Part shown: positions 27,116 to 35,017 of the stretch, piece after piece | Layout of the letters: every line of letters begins with the position of its first letter | How positions within the stretch are numbered: position 1 is the first letter of the stretch | NCBI RefSeq assembly: GCF_001653195.1 | Contig: NZ_JXBB01000005.1 | Coordinates: forward strand, 1-64,000 | Direction of reading: 5' to 3' | From: Hydrogenibacillus schlegelii | GTDB taxonomy: Bacteria; Bacillota; Bacilli; Thermicanales; DSM-22653 | DNA: 64,000 bases | Position numbers and translations under genes: made by a program | The notes under the pieces: generated by a model | What the model was told of the DNA's origin: nothing | What the model saw: the letters and a program-made list of their open reading frames with translations, nothing else | The model's database searches: none

Positions 27116-27581
27116 CGGGACAGCCCCCTCCGGTTCGCCGATGCCGGCGACGGGTTTTTGAAGCGAACGCGGGTTTTCGGGCGGCGCCCGCTCGGCGGGC
27201 GGTGGCCGGGGCGAGCGGGCCGGATCGACATATCGTATGAGTCCGCCGCGGGGATCCGGGGCGGGGAGACGGAAGGCCCGCCGGGCGGGAACGCGGGGTT
27301 TAACGGGTGTTTAAGGTCTGAAAAGGGCGTTGTTTTAAACGGAAGTTCTTTTAAAAAAGTCCGTCGATGCACCCCTTCGGGCGGCGCATGGGTCTTTGTC
27401 CACACGTCGGAGCGGGCAGGCGCATACGGTGGGGGTGGCCCCGGAAGAGGAGGCCTCGCTTCGGGCGTAGGGCCCGTCGCGCCGCCCGATGACAAAAGCC
27501 GTGCGCCGGCGGTAAAAGCCTCGCGCCGGCGGGCAAGCCGACGGACGCTTTCTCCAGTATAGCACAGAAGGAGGCGAGAGG
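27116..27581. other. Intergenic region with AT-rich island, no convincing gene
   Basis: Between the minus-strand pseudouridine synthase and the small gene at 27582. It contains the palindromic CATATCGTATG at 27229-27239, an AT-rich patch at about 27298-27362, and a 20-bp tandem repeat at 27494-27533. Open frames here are Pro/Arg-rich shadows without ribosome-binding sites. Confidence 0.6.
27494..27533. repeat. Tandem 20-bp direct repeat, two copies
   Basis: Units beginning AAAAGCCGTGCGCC and AAAAGCCTCGCGCC, each ending in GGCGG plus one base, differ at about three of 20 positions. They lie 50 bases before the small spore-type gene. Confidence 0.7.
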
Positions 27582-27731
27582 ATGGCCAAAGCGTTTGCCG
27601 CCGCCGAAAGCGGTGCGCCGCAGCCGGTCTCCGGGGACGAGTCCGGATCCCGCTTTTTTGCCTTTGCCGTCGTCATCTACGTGCTTCTCGTGATCATCCT
27701 GCGGGTGGGGCTTCTGGGCCCGGTGGCGTAA
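27582..27731 (+). CDS. YjcZ-like small sporulation membrane protein
   Basis: The 49-residue protein starts at ATG 27582 behind AGAAGGAGGCG. The N-terminal half is polar (MAKAFAAAESGAPQPVSGDE). The C-terminal half is one membrane helix (FFAFAVVIYVLLVIILRVGL). The motif FAFAVVIYVLLVII is that of the YjcZ/SscA small spore proteins of Bacillales. They are assembled late and affect germination. It stands alone with a terminator after it. A similar 30-residue protein is at 60890-60982. Confidence 0.8.
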   Translation: MAKAFAAAESGAPQPVSGDESGSRFFAFAVVIYVLLVIILRVGLLGPVA

Positions 27732-27760
27732 CGGAAAGCCGGGGCCGACGGCCCTTCCGG

Positions 27761-27787
27761 GCCGGCGACCGACGTCGCCGGCCTTTT
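27761..27787 (+). terminator. Intrinsic terminator after the YjcZ-like gene
   Basis: Perfect 9-bp stem GCCGGCGAC / GTCGCCGGC, loop CGAC, then CTTTT. Confidence 0.75.
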
Positions 27788-28010
27788 CGTGTGCCCGGCA
27801 TGGGCGTCGCCGCATTCCGATCGGAAATGAATAAGGCCACCGGCCTCGCCGACTGGCGAGAACGGGGCCTCTTCCGTTTGGCCGACTTGCCCGCTCCGCT
27901 TCGCCCGGCCTTGTGGACGGCCGTTTCGCGAAAGGGACGCCCGGTGGGGCGCGAAATGGTTTGCCGCTCCTTTTGACTCAACGGGCGCTTTGACTCAACG
28001 GGCGCTTCCG

Positions 28011-28280
28011 TCACGCCTCCGGGGGGTGGAGCGCCGCTTCGGCCCAGCGGATGTTCTCCCGGATGAGGCGCTCGACGTGGTGGGCGGGATAGACCCCTTC
28101 TCGGTCGAGCAGCTGAAAGACGAGGTCATGGACGTAGACCCAGTCGTTAAACTGCCGGAGGATCGTGTTCTTGAGGGTCGGGTTGGCGGCTTCGGTGAGG
28201 ACGGAGGCGGTCCGCCAGAGGATGGCCTTGGCATCGTGAAGCATGGTCACGGCGGTCAGGCGATCGGCAGGGGTGAGCAT
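28011..28280 (-). CDS. CotF-like spore coat family protein
   Basis: The 89-residue protein is read from ATG 28280 behind AAAGGAGGTCG. It is all-helical (MLTPADRLTAVTMLHDAKAI, NTILRQFNDWVYVHDLVFQL, HVERLIRENIRWAEAAL) and aligns in pattern with the Coat F domain. It is the second gene of a two-gene minus-strand unit with 28331-28663, 50 bases apart. Function as a coat or coat-associated protein is inferred. Confidence 0.75.
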   Translation of the reverse strand: MLTPADRLTAVTMLHDAKAILWRTASVLTEAANPTLKNTILRQFNDWVYVHDLVFQLLDREGVYPAHHVERLIRENIRWAEAALHPPEA

Positions 28281-28330
28281 CGTCGACCTCCTTTCGTGGA
28301 ACGCGGCTCGGGCGGTCCCGTCCGATCCGG

Positions 28331-28663
28331 TCAGGCCGGGAAGACGGCGCGTCGTTGGAGGAGGGCGATCGTCTCGCGGATGTTTTTCTCGAGGAGCTGG
28401 ACCATCCGTCCGAGGATCGCCTTCAACGTTTCGTTTTCGACCGCCTCAAGCCGTCCCCGGAGGTCGAGGAGCCGGGCGGTCTGGGCGACGAGGAGCTCGT
28501 GCAGCATGAGCGTCTCCATCGGCGTGAGGCGGTCGGCGGCGTAGGCGACGGGCCAGAAGCCTCCGGCCGCCGCGTACGGCACGGCATACGGGGCCGGTCC
28601 GGCGCCGAACGTGGCCTGCGCGCCTGCGGCGGGGCCGTAGGCCGGGTAGAGGGGGGTGAACAC
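28331..28663 (-). CDS. CotF-like spore coat protein with Ala/Tyr/Pro-rich N-terminus
   Basis: The 110-residue protein is read from GTG 28663 behind AAGGAGGTG. Residues 1-43 are rich in Tyr, Ala, Pro and Gly (MFTPLYPAYGPAAGAQATFG), a composition common in coat proteins. Residues 45-110 form the helical core (DRLTPMETLMLHELLVAQTA, MVQLLEKNIRETIALLQR). On the minus strand CGATACGTTA (complement of 28695-28704) resembles the sigma-K -10 CATANNNTA with one mismatch and lies at a suitable distance. Mother-cell expression is therefore suggested, not proven. Confidence 0.75.
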   Translation of the reverse strand: MFTPLYPAYGPAAGAQATFGAGPAPYAVPYAAAGGFWPVAYAADRLTPMETLMLHELLVAQTARLLDLRGRLEAVENETLKAILGRMVQLLEKNIRETIALLQRRAVFPA

Positions 28664-28885
28664 CGGAACACCTCCTTATCGGTCGGATCGATGTTAACGT
28701 ATCGGTGGGACGGTTCAAGGGTGTTTGTCCGGCATTTGCGCGACCCAAAATTAGGCGATATCATGGTGTCACGGTGAAATCGAACCGGGGTGGGGGGTTC
28801 TGGCCCGGACGAAATCCGGCTTTGAAAGGCCCGGGGCCTAAACGGCCTGGGCGCCAGAGGCCGGGCGAACGGGGGAGATGGCGCG

Positions 28886-30325
28886 ATGGGAGAGGCGCTC
28901 TGGACGGATTTTTATCAGCTGAACATGATGTACGCCCATTTTCGCCGGGGGAGCCACGAGACGCCGGCGGTGTTTGACGTTTTTTTCCGGCGGCTGCCGT
29001 GCGAGGCGGGGTTTGGGGTGTTCGCCGGGCTGGAGGCGGTGCTCGACTGGCTGGAGGCGGCGCATTTTACGGACGAGGAGCTTGGCTATCTCGCCGAAGT
29101 CGGCGGCTACGACCGGGCGTTTCTCGAGTATCTGCGGGGGATTCGCTTTCGGGGGACCGTCTGGGCGGTGCCGGAAGGGACGCCGGTGTTTCCCCACGAG
29201 CCGCTCCTTCGCATTGAGGCGCCGATCGGCGAGGCGCACTGGGTGGAGACGGCGATTCTCGCCTACATCAACCACCAGACGCTCATCGCGACGAAGGCGG
29301 CCCGCATCGTCCACGCCGCCGGGGACGATCCGGTGCTGGAGTTCGGCCTCCGCCGGTCTCACGGGCCGGAGGCGGGGGTGTACGCGGCCCGGGCGGCGTA
29401 CATCGCCGGAGCGCAGGCGACGTCGAACGTCGAGGCGGGGCGGCGCTTCGGCATTCCGGTCGTCGGCACGCACGCCCACGCCTTTGTGCAGAGTTTTCCG
29501 GACGAACGGGCGGCCTTTGACGCCTTTTTGGCGGCGTTTCCGGATCAGGCGATCCTCCTCGTGGACACGTACGACGTCCTTCGGTCGGGGCTTCCGAACG
29601 CGATCGAGGCGTTCCGGGCGCACTTCGCGCGGCTCGGCCGCCGGCCGGCCCGCTACGGGGTGCGAATCGATTCGGGCGATCTGGCGTATCTTTCCAAGGC
29701 GGCTCGGGCGATGCTCGATGCGGCGGGGTTTTCCGACGCGATCGTCGTCGCTTCCGGCGACCTCGACGAGACGATCATCCGGGACCTCAAGGTGCAGGGG
29801 GCCCGCATTGACGCGTGGGGCGTCGGGACGGAGTTGGTCACCGGCGGAGACTGCGGCGCCCTGGGGGCGGTGTATAAGCTTTCGGCGATCCGGGAAGGCG
29901 ATCGGTGGGTGCCGAAGCTCAAGGTGAGCGAAAATCCGCTCAAGATCAACGATCCGGGCGTGAAAAAGGTCGTCCGGTTTTACGATCGGGACCGGGGGGA
30001 AGCGCTGGCGGACGTCATCCTGCTCGAAGAGGAGCCGCTTCCGGAAGGGCCGTACGAGATCTTTCACCCGATCTACACGATGAAGCGAAAGACGCTCCGA
30101 AATTACGAAACCCGGCTCCTTCTGGAGCCGGTGATGGTGGGCGGCCGGCGCCTCCATCCGCCGCCGTCGGCGGAGGCGGTGCGGCGGTATCACTTGTCGG
30201 AACGGGAGCGGTTTGCGCCGGAGGTGCGGCGGCTCGTCTATCCGCACGAGTATCCGGTCGACCTGTCGCTTCCGCTCTGGGAGCTCAAACAGCGCCTCGT
30301 GCGGGAACAGGGCGGCCGGGGATAA
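28886..30325 (+). CDS. pncB: Nicotinate phosphoribosyltransferase
   Basis: The 479-residue protein starts at ATG 28886 (MGEALWTDFYQLNMMYAHFR). Family motifs are VFDVFFRRLPCEAGFGVFAG, EFGLRRSHGPEAG, PVVGTHAHAFVQSF, GVRIDSGDLAYLSK and GVGTELVTGGDCGALGAVYK. It makes nicotinate mononucleotide from nicotinate and PRPP with ATP for NAD salvage. Length fits the longer Firmicute group. The 220-base upstream region shows no clear riboswitch or NiaR-type operator that I recognise. Confidence 0.95.
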   Translation: MGEALWTDFYQLNMMYAHFRRGSHETPAVFDVFFRRLPCEAGFGVFAGLEAVLDWLEAAHFTDEELGYLAEVGGYDRAFLEYLRGIRFRGTVWAVPEGTPVFPHEPLLRIEAPIGEAHWVETAILAYINHQTLIATKAARIVHAAGDDPVLEFGLRRSHGPEAGVYAARAAYIAGAQATSNVEAGRRFGIPVVGTHAHAFVQSFPDERAAFDAFLAAFPDQAILLVDTYDVLRSGLPNAIEAFRAHFARLGRRPARYGVRIDSGDLAYLSKAARAMLDAAGFSDAIVVASGDLDETIIRDLKVQGARIDAWGVGTELVTGGDCGALGAVYKLSAIREGDRWVPKLKVSENPLKINDPGVKKVVRFYDRDRGEALADVILLEEEPLPEGPYEIFHPIYTMKRKTLRNYETRLLLEPVMVGGRRLHPPPSAEAVRRYHLSERERFAPEVRRLVYPHEYPVDLSLPLWELKQRLVREQGGRG

Positions 30326-30467
30326 GGCGGAGAAGGGACGAGGGGGCGGGGGAAGGCGGGTGAGTCCGCCCGGAAGGAGCCCCATTTCTGGAAGGAGGTG
30401 CCTGCCCGGTTCGGAGGTCCTGGCCTGGGGGAGATTCAGGGGGAGGACGAACGCGGGCGAAACGAGG

Positions 30468-31640
30468 ATGGACCGGCGGATGCTCGTCATCATGCTCATC
30501 ATCTTTACGGCGTTTACCGGATTCGGGCTCATCATCCCCGTCCTGCCCTCGGCGATCAAGCAGGCGGCCGGGCCGGAGGCGGCGGAGCTTCACCTCGGGG
30601 CGATGCTCTCCCTCTATTCGCTCGTGTCGCTCATCGCCTCGCCGTTTTGGGGACGTCTCGCGGACCGGATCGGCCGGCGTCCGATCATCCTCGTCGGGAT
30701 GGTCGGCTTTGCGGTGAGCTTCTGGCTTCTCGCCGTAAGCGGGACGTCCCTCGGGCTCATGTACGCGTCGCGCCTCCTCGGGGGGCTCTTCTCCGGCGCG
30801 GCGATCGCCTCGAGCGTCGCCTACGTCGCCGACATCACGTCGGAGGAGACGCGGACGAAGGGCATGGGCTTCGTGGGCATGGCGATCGGCCTCGGCTTCG
30901 TGTTCGGTCCGGCGATCGGCGGCATCGGCAGCCGGGTGTCGCTCGCCTTTCCGTTTTACCTGGCGGCGGCGCTGTCGCTTCTCGCCGCCTTGTTCGGTGC
31001 GGCGGCGCTTCCGGAATCGCTTCCGCCGGAGGCGCGGGGCCGCCGGGCGGCGGAGGCGGGCGGCTTCGGCGCCGTCTTCCAGGGGCCGATGAAGGTGCTC
31101 TTTGGCCTTTCGTTCCTCGTGACGTTCACGCTGGCGGCGGTCGAGTCAACGCTCGTTTACTTCGAGGGGGTGAAGATCGGCGCCGACGAGTTCCAGATGG
31201 GGATCCTCTTTGCCCTCATCGGCATCGTCGGCGCGGCGGTTCAGGGCGGGGTCGTGCGGCGGATTCCGAAGGGAGCCGAGGCGCAGGCGGCGGCGGTCGG
31301 CTTCGGGATCGCGGCGCTCGGCTTTGCCCTCATCACGCTTTCGTTCAACTTCTGGTCGGCGGTCGCCTTCGTGTCGGTCTTCGCCGTCGGGAACGCCCTC
31401 GAACGGCCGAACGTGACGTCCCTCATCACCCAGCGGACGCCGGTCGGCCAGGGAACGACGTCCGGGGTCAACTCGGCGATGGACAGCCTCGGGCGGGTTC
31501 TCGGGCCTCTTTTTGGCAGCGCCCTGTATCATGTGAATATCTTCTTGCCGTACGTCGCCGGGGCCCTGCTTTCGCTTCTGGCCGTCGGCCTCATCCGCTT
31601 CGGCCTGAGCGAAGCGCCGGTTCAGAGGGGCCACGCGTGA
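30468..31640 (+). CDS. MFS transporter, probable multidrug efflux (12 TM)
   Basis: The 390-residue protein has twelve predicted hydrophobic segments, starting MLVIMLIIFTAFTGFGLIIP. Motif A is GRLADRIGRRPIIL between helices 2 and 3, and motif C-like glycines occur in helix 5 (GLGFVFGPAIGGIGS). These place it in the DHA1 drug:proton antiporter group, close to the TetA/YkuC-like branch. The substrate is unknown. ATG 30468 is chosen at the first membrane helix; its ribosome-binding site is weak (ACGAGG). The 3' end overlaps the convergent thpR by 19 bases. Confidence 0.85.
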   Translation: MDRRMLVIMLIIFTAFTGFGLIIPVLPSAIKQAAGPEAAELHLGAMLSLYSLVSLIASPFWGRLADRIGRRPIILVGMVGFAVSFWLLAVSGTSLGLMYASRLLGGLFSGAAIASSVAYVADITSEETRTKGMGFVGMAIGLGFVFGPAIGGIGSRVSLAFPFYLAAALSLLAALFGAAALPESLPPEARGRRAAEAGGFGAVFQGPMKVLFGLSFLVTFTLAAVESTLVYFEGVKIGADEFQMGILFALIGIVGAAVQGGVVRRIPKGAEAQAAAVGFGIAALGFALITLSFNFWSAVAFVSVFAVGNALERPNVTSLITQRTPVGQGTTSGVNSAMDSLGRVLGPLFGSALYHVNIFLPYVAGALLSLLAVGLIRFGLSEAPVQRGHA

Positions 31641-32152
31641 AGGGGGGTGTACATCGGCTTTTTTCCGAGGTCGGAGCGGAAGAGGACGAGGTCGGCGGCG
31701 GTGTAGGCGACGGGCGTCCAGGGAAGGTCGGGAAGGGGCGCCGTGCCGTCTCGGGCCAGGGTGACGTGCGGGACGAACGGTTTTCGGTCGACGGCGATTC
31801 CGTCGGCGGCGAGGGCCGCGACGAGGGCGTCGCGATACCGGAGAAAGGGCGCCTCCGGGTCGAGGCGGCCCCGGGCGACGAGCACCCGGGGTCGCTCCGC
31901 CGGACCGAAGGCGCCCAGGGCCTCGAGCCGGACGCGGAGGGGCCCGGGAGCCGCGGGCCGGAGGCGGTCGACGCTTCTTTGGAGGGCCGGAAGGACGGCG
32001 TCGGGAAGCTCGCCGAGGAAGGCGACGGTGAGGTGGTAGTCGTCGGGGTGGACGAACCGACGGAAGGGAAGGTCCGCCCGGTGGGCCCGGGTGAAGCCGG
32101 CGAGGGCCGCCCGGGCGTCGGGGGGCACCGGCAGGGCGAAGAAGAGCCGCAT
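31622..32152 (-). CDS. thpR: RNA 2',3'-cyclic phosphodiesterase (ThpR/LigT)
   Basis: The 176-residue 2H phosphoesterase is read from ATG 32152 behind GAGGTGAT. The two HxTx motifs are HLTV (in HPDDYHLTVAFLGELP) and HVTL (in PFVPHVTLARDG). The start MRLFFALPVPPDARAAL is canonical. It hydrolyses 2',3'-cyclic phosphate ends on RNA and was first known as a 2'-5' RNA ligase. It is divergent from the Toprim gene (31 bases apart) and tail-overlaps the MFS gene. Confidence 0.93.
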   Translation of the reverse strand: MRLFFALPVPPDARAALAGFTRAHRADLPFRRFVHPDDYHLTVAFLGELPDAVLPALQRSVDRLRPAAPGPLRVRLEALGAFGPAERPRVLVARGRLDPEAPFLRYRDALVAALAADGIAVDRKPFVPHVTLARDGTAPLPDLPWTPVAYTAADLVLFRSDLGKKPMYTPLHAWPL

Positions 32153-32183
32153 GGGATCACCTCGTTCGGGCGGAGGGTGAGCG

Positions 32184-32606
32184 ATGGGCGGCAAGGTGAT
32201 CATCGTCGAGGGCAAGACGGATGCCGAACGGCTGAAGTCCATTTTAGCGGAACCGGTGACGTTTGTCCTGACGCACGGGACGCCGGGGCCGCGGGCGTTC
32301 GAGGCGATCGAGGCGCTCCGGGCGGATGAAGTGTACGTCTTCGTCGATGCGGATTTTTCCGGCGAGCGGATCCGCCGGGCGGTCGCCGAGGCGCTGCCGG
32401 AGGCGCGGCATCTTTTCACCCGGAAGATGTACCGGGAGATCGCAACGACGCCGCTCGTGCATCTGGCGGAGGTGCTCATGCGGGCCCATTTTGCCGTCGA
32501 TCTGAAAGCCGTCCGGCGGGCGGTGGAAGCCGAAGCGGAGGCCGATCCGGAGCTCAGGCAGGCGCTCCGGCGGCTTTACGTCCGCGAAAGGAGGAAACCG
32601 CGGTGA
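32184..32606 (+). CDS. Toprim domain protein (YusF-like)
   Basis: The 140-residue protein has a single Toprim fold. IIVEGKTDAERLKSIL carries the catalytic-type Glu and VYVFVDADFSGERIRRAV the DxD pair. It lacks the C-terminal domain of ribonuclease M5 and the zinc and helicase parts of DnaG. It matches the small standalone Toprim proteins of Bacillales, whose substrate is unknown. The stop overlaps the DUF423 gene start by four bases (GTGA). Confidence 0.82.
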   Translation: MGGKVIIVEGKTDAERLKSILAEPVTFVLTHGTPGPRAFEAIEALRADEVYVFVDADFSGERIRRAVAEALPEARHLFTRKMYREIATTPLVHLAEVLMRAHFAVDLKAVRRAVEAEAEADPELRQALRRLYVRERRKPR

Positions 32607-32977
32607 AGCTCTGGGGCATGCTCGGAGCGCTCAATCTGTTTCTGGCGGTCGCCCTCGGGGCGTTCGGCGCCCATGGCCTGAAGGGAAAGATCGCCGACGA
32701 TCTGCTTGCCGTCTATGAGACGGGCGTCCGTTATCAGATGATCCACGGCCTCGGCCTGCTTGCGCTTGCGGCCCTGCTTCGGGTCGCGCCGGAGGCCGCC
32801 GGCGGGCTTTCCGCTGCCGGGGGATTTTTGCTGGCGGGGATCGGGCTTTTTTCGGGGAGTCTGTATCTCCTCGCCCTGACCGGCGTCCGGGCTCTCGGGG
32901 CGGTGACGCCGTTCGGCGGGGTGGCGTTTCTCATCGGCTGGGCGCTTCTTTTTGCGGCGCTCTGGCGCCTCCGCTGA
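32603..32977 (+). CDS. DUF423 family small membrane protein
   Basis: The 124-residue protein has four membrane helices. The signature is ALNLFLAVALGAFGAHGLKG at the start and YQMIHGLGLLALA in helix 2, with the final pair ending LIGWALLFAALWRLR. It matches the DUF423/YwdK family, of unknown function. It starts with GTG inside the Toprim stop, so the two genes are translationally coupled. Confidence 0.9.
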   Translation: MKLWGMLGALNLFLAVALGAFGAHGLKGKIADDLLAVYETGVRYQMIHGLGLLALAALLRVAPEAAGGLSAAGGFLLAGIGLFSGSLYLLALTGVRALGAVTPFGGVAFLIGWALLFAALWRLR

Positions 32978-33034
32978 AGGGAGCGAATTCTTCGATGCGC
33001 TTAAGACCGGCGTGAGACGTGAAGGAGGACGTCG

Positions 33035-34300
33035 ATGACGACGGAGCTTTTTCCGATGGAGGCGCTCTACAAGGAGGTGCCGCTCGAGGCGTACGCCCGG
33101 CTGGCGGTGAAAAAAGGCGTGGCGCTTGAGGCGGGGCAGATGCTCGTGCTCCGGGCGCCCCTCGAGGCGGCGCCCTTCGTCCGGGAGATCGTCCGCATCG
33201 CCTACGAAGCGGGGGCGGCGTACGTCCACGTGGAGTGGTCCGACGGCGAGACCGGAAAAATGCGGTACAAGGTCGCGTCGGAGGCGGCGCTCCGGACGTT
33301 TCCGAAGTGGCTCGCCGACGGCTACGAGGCGATGGCCCGGGAGGGGGCGGCGTTTCTCACGGTCTACGCGCCGGATCCGGACCTCCTCGTCGACGTGCCG
33401 CCCGAGCGGGTGGCGCTCGCCAACAAGACGGTCGGCGAAGCGACGAAGCCGTACCGGGCGCTCCTCATGAGCGATCACGCCCGCTGGTCGCTCCTCTCGG
33501 CGCCGACGGCGGCGTGGGCGAAGAAGGTGTTTCCGGATCTTCCGCCGGCGGAGGCGGTCCGGACCCTCTGGCGCCACATCCTGGCGGCGTCCCGCGTCAC
33601 CGGCGGCGATCCGCTGGAAAACTGGGAAAAGCACGCCGGCGCCCTCGGCCGGCGGGTGCGGTATCTGAACGAAAAGCGCTACCGGGCGCTTCATTTCCGG
33701 GGGCCGGGGACGGACCTCGTCGTGGGTCTCCCGGAAGGGCACGTCTGGCAGGGCGGCGGGAGCCGGGACCGGCGGGGGATCTTCTTTTTGCCGAACATCC
33801 CGACGGAGGAGGTCTATACCCTGCCGCACCGGGAGCGGGTCGACGGCGTCGTCGCGGCGACGAAGCCGCTCAACTACAACGGCGTCCTCATCGACGGCAT
33901 CCGGCTCGAGTTTCGGGACGGCGCCGTCGTCTCGGCGTCGGCGAAGACGAACGAGGCGGCGCTTCGGCACCTTCTCGAGATGGACGAAGGCGCCCGGCGG
34001 CTCGGAGAGGTCGCCCTCGTCCCGGACGACTCACCGATCAGCCGCTCGGGGGTGCTCTTTTACAATACGCTGTACGATGAAAACGCCGCCTGCCACCTCG
34101 CCCTCGGGAAAGCGTACCCGACGACGCTCGAAGGAGGCGCCGCGCTCGACGAGGCGGCGCTCCTCCGTCGGGGAGCGAATGTGAGCCTCGTCCACGAAGA
34201 TTTCATGATCGGCTCCGGCGCCCTCGACGTCGACGGCGTGACGGAAGCCGGCGACCGGGAGCCGCTTCTCGTAAGCGGCCGGTGGGCGTTCGACGTTTGA
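33035..34300 (+). CDS. M29 family thermophilic aminopeptidase
   Basis: The 421-residue protein matches aminopeptidase T/PepS. It begins with a substrate-domain stretch (LARLAVKKGVAL-like ARLAVKKGVALEAGQMLVLR). The M29 metal-site regions are FFLPNIPTEEVYTLPHRERV, DENAACHLALGKAY and LVHEDFMIGSGALDVDGV, with Glu, His and Asp ligands. The enzymes use two metal ions and are cytosolic. A GAAGGAGG site precedes ATG 33035. It ends before a bidirectional terminator. Confidence 0.93.
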   Translation: MTTELFPMEALYKEVPLEAYARLAVKKGVALEAGQMLVLRAPLEAAPFVREIVRIAYEAGAAYVHVEWSDGETGKMRYKVASEAALRTFPKWLADGYEAMAREGAAFLTVYAPDPDLLVDVPPERVALANKTVGEATKPYRALLMSDHARWSLLSAPTAAWAKKVFPDLPPAEAVRTLWRHILAASRVTGGDPLENWEKHAGALGRRVRYLNEKRYRALHFRGPGTDLVVGLPEGHVWQGGGSRDRRGIFFLPNIPTEEVYTLPHRERVDGVVAATKPLNYNGVLIDGIRLEFRDGAVVSASAKTNEAALRHLLEMDEGARRLGEVALVPDDSPISRSGVLFYNTLYDENAACHLALGKAYPTTLEGGAALDEAALLRRGANVSLVHEDFMIGSGALDVDGVTEAGDREPLLVSGRWAFDV

Positions 34301-34424
34301 GCCATCGTCTTGGCGGCGGCGTTCGACGGCCGGCGAGCGGCGCCCGACGTCGGGGATAAGCCCCGCAAAGCCGTTCGACGGCTCGGCGTCCGGCCGCCCG
34401 CCTCTGGGCCGTTTCGGTCACGAC

Positions 34425-34450
34425 AAAAGCCCCGGAGCGTCCGGGGCTTT
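34425..34450. terminator. Bidirectional intrinsic terminator
   Basis: Perfect 11-bp stem AAAGCCCCGGA / TCCGGGGCTTT with loop GCG, flanked by A-rich and T-rich ends. It lies between the convergent aminopeptidase and DUF3905 genes and can serve both. Confidence 0.82.
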
Positions 34451-34480
34451 CGCCGTTTTTCGGGCCGGCGGAGCCGGAGG

Positions 34481-34957
34481 TTAGGCCCGGTCTTCATCGG
34501 TCCAGGCGCCGGGGTCGTCTTCGGCGTCGTCCGCGGTCGAACGGTCGGGAGTTTTGCGCTTGCCCGGGAAATCGCCGGTCAGTTCGATTTCCTCCCCGGG
34601 CGTGAGGGCTTTTGCCTCGGCGTGGCTTGAGACGTCTTCCATCGGGTGCATGAACGGGCCGCCGCCGGGGATGCGCCCCGCCTCCCAGAGGGCCTGGTTT
34701 TCCGGCGCCTTCCAGCCGACGTCGTTCATCGGGTGGACCCATTCGTCGCCGGCGAGCGCCGCCGGGTCGACGTCCGGGCTCCAGCGGTTGAGGGGAGCGT
34801 TCGGAGAGTCGTAAAAGCGGTCGCCGATGACGACGCCGTGTGCGTTGACGAACGGTTCGCTCGGATGATCGGGATCGTATCGCCGCCGGGTCACCGGCCG
34901 CCCGTCCCGGGCGACGGCCCGGCGGGCGGGCCGGGCGCCGTCGGGGGTTCGGATCAT
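34481..34957 (-). CDS. DUF3905 domain protein
   Basis: The 158-residue protein is read from ATG 34957 behind GAGGGAGGCG. The conserved stretch is SPDVDPAALAGDEWVHPMND followed by GGPFMHPMEDVSSH, with repeated HPM(N/E)D motifs. This is the pattern I associate with DUF3905 of Bacillales. No membrane segment is present, and it is acidic at the C-terminus. Its role is unknown; occurrence mainly in spore formers suggests a sporulation link (inference). Confidence 0.78.
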   Translation of the reverse strand: MIRTPDGARPARRAVARDGRPVTRRRYDPDHPSEPFVNAHGVVIGDRFYDSPNAPLNRWSPDVDPAALAGDEWVHPMNDVGWKAPENQALWEAGRIPGGGPFMHPMEDVSSHAEAKALTPGEEIELTGDFPGKRKTPDRSTADDAEDDPGAWTDEDRA

Positions 34958-35017
34958 GGCCCCGCCTCCCTCGAGGATGGGTCGTTTTGTCCTTAGTGTG
35001 GCCGGGGAAGGGCGGCT

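Noticed and set aside
27112-27495. Minus-strand open frame of 127 codons upstream of the pseudouridine synthase gene
   Set aside because: Pro/Arg-rich without a recognisable domain or ribosome-binding site; it overlaps the start of the real gene.
27791-27976. Plus-strand open frame of 61 codons after the YjcZ-like gene
   Set aside because: No ribosome-binding site and it starts directly after the terminator; no recognisable family.
28664-28885. Possible NAD-related riboswitch or operator ahead of pncB
   Set aside because: No conserved NAD riboswitch core or NiaR-like palindrome could be recognised; only weak promoter-like hexamers.
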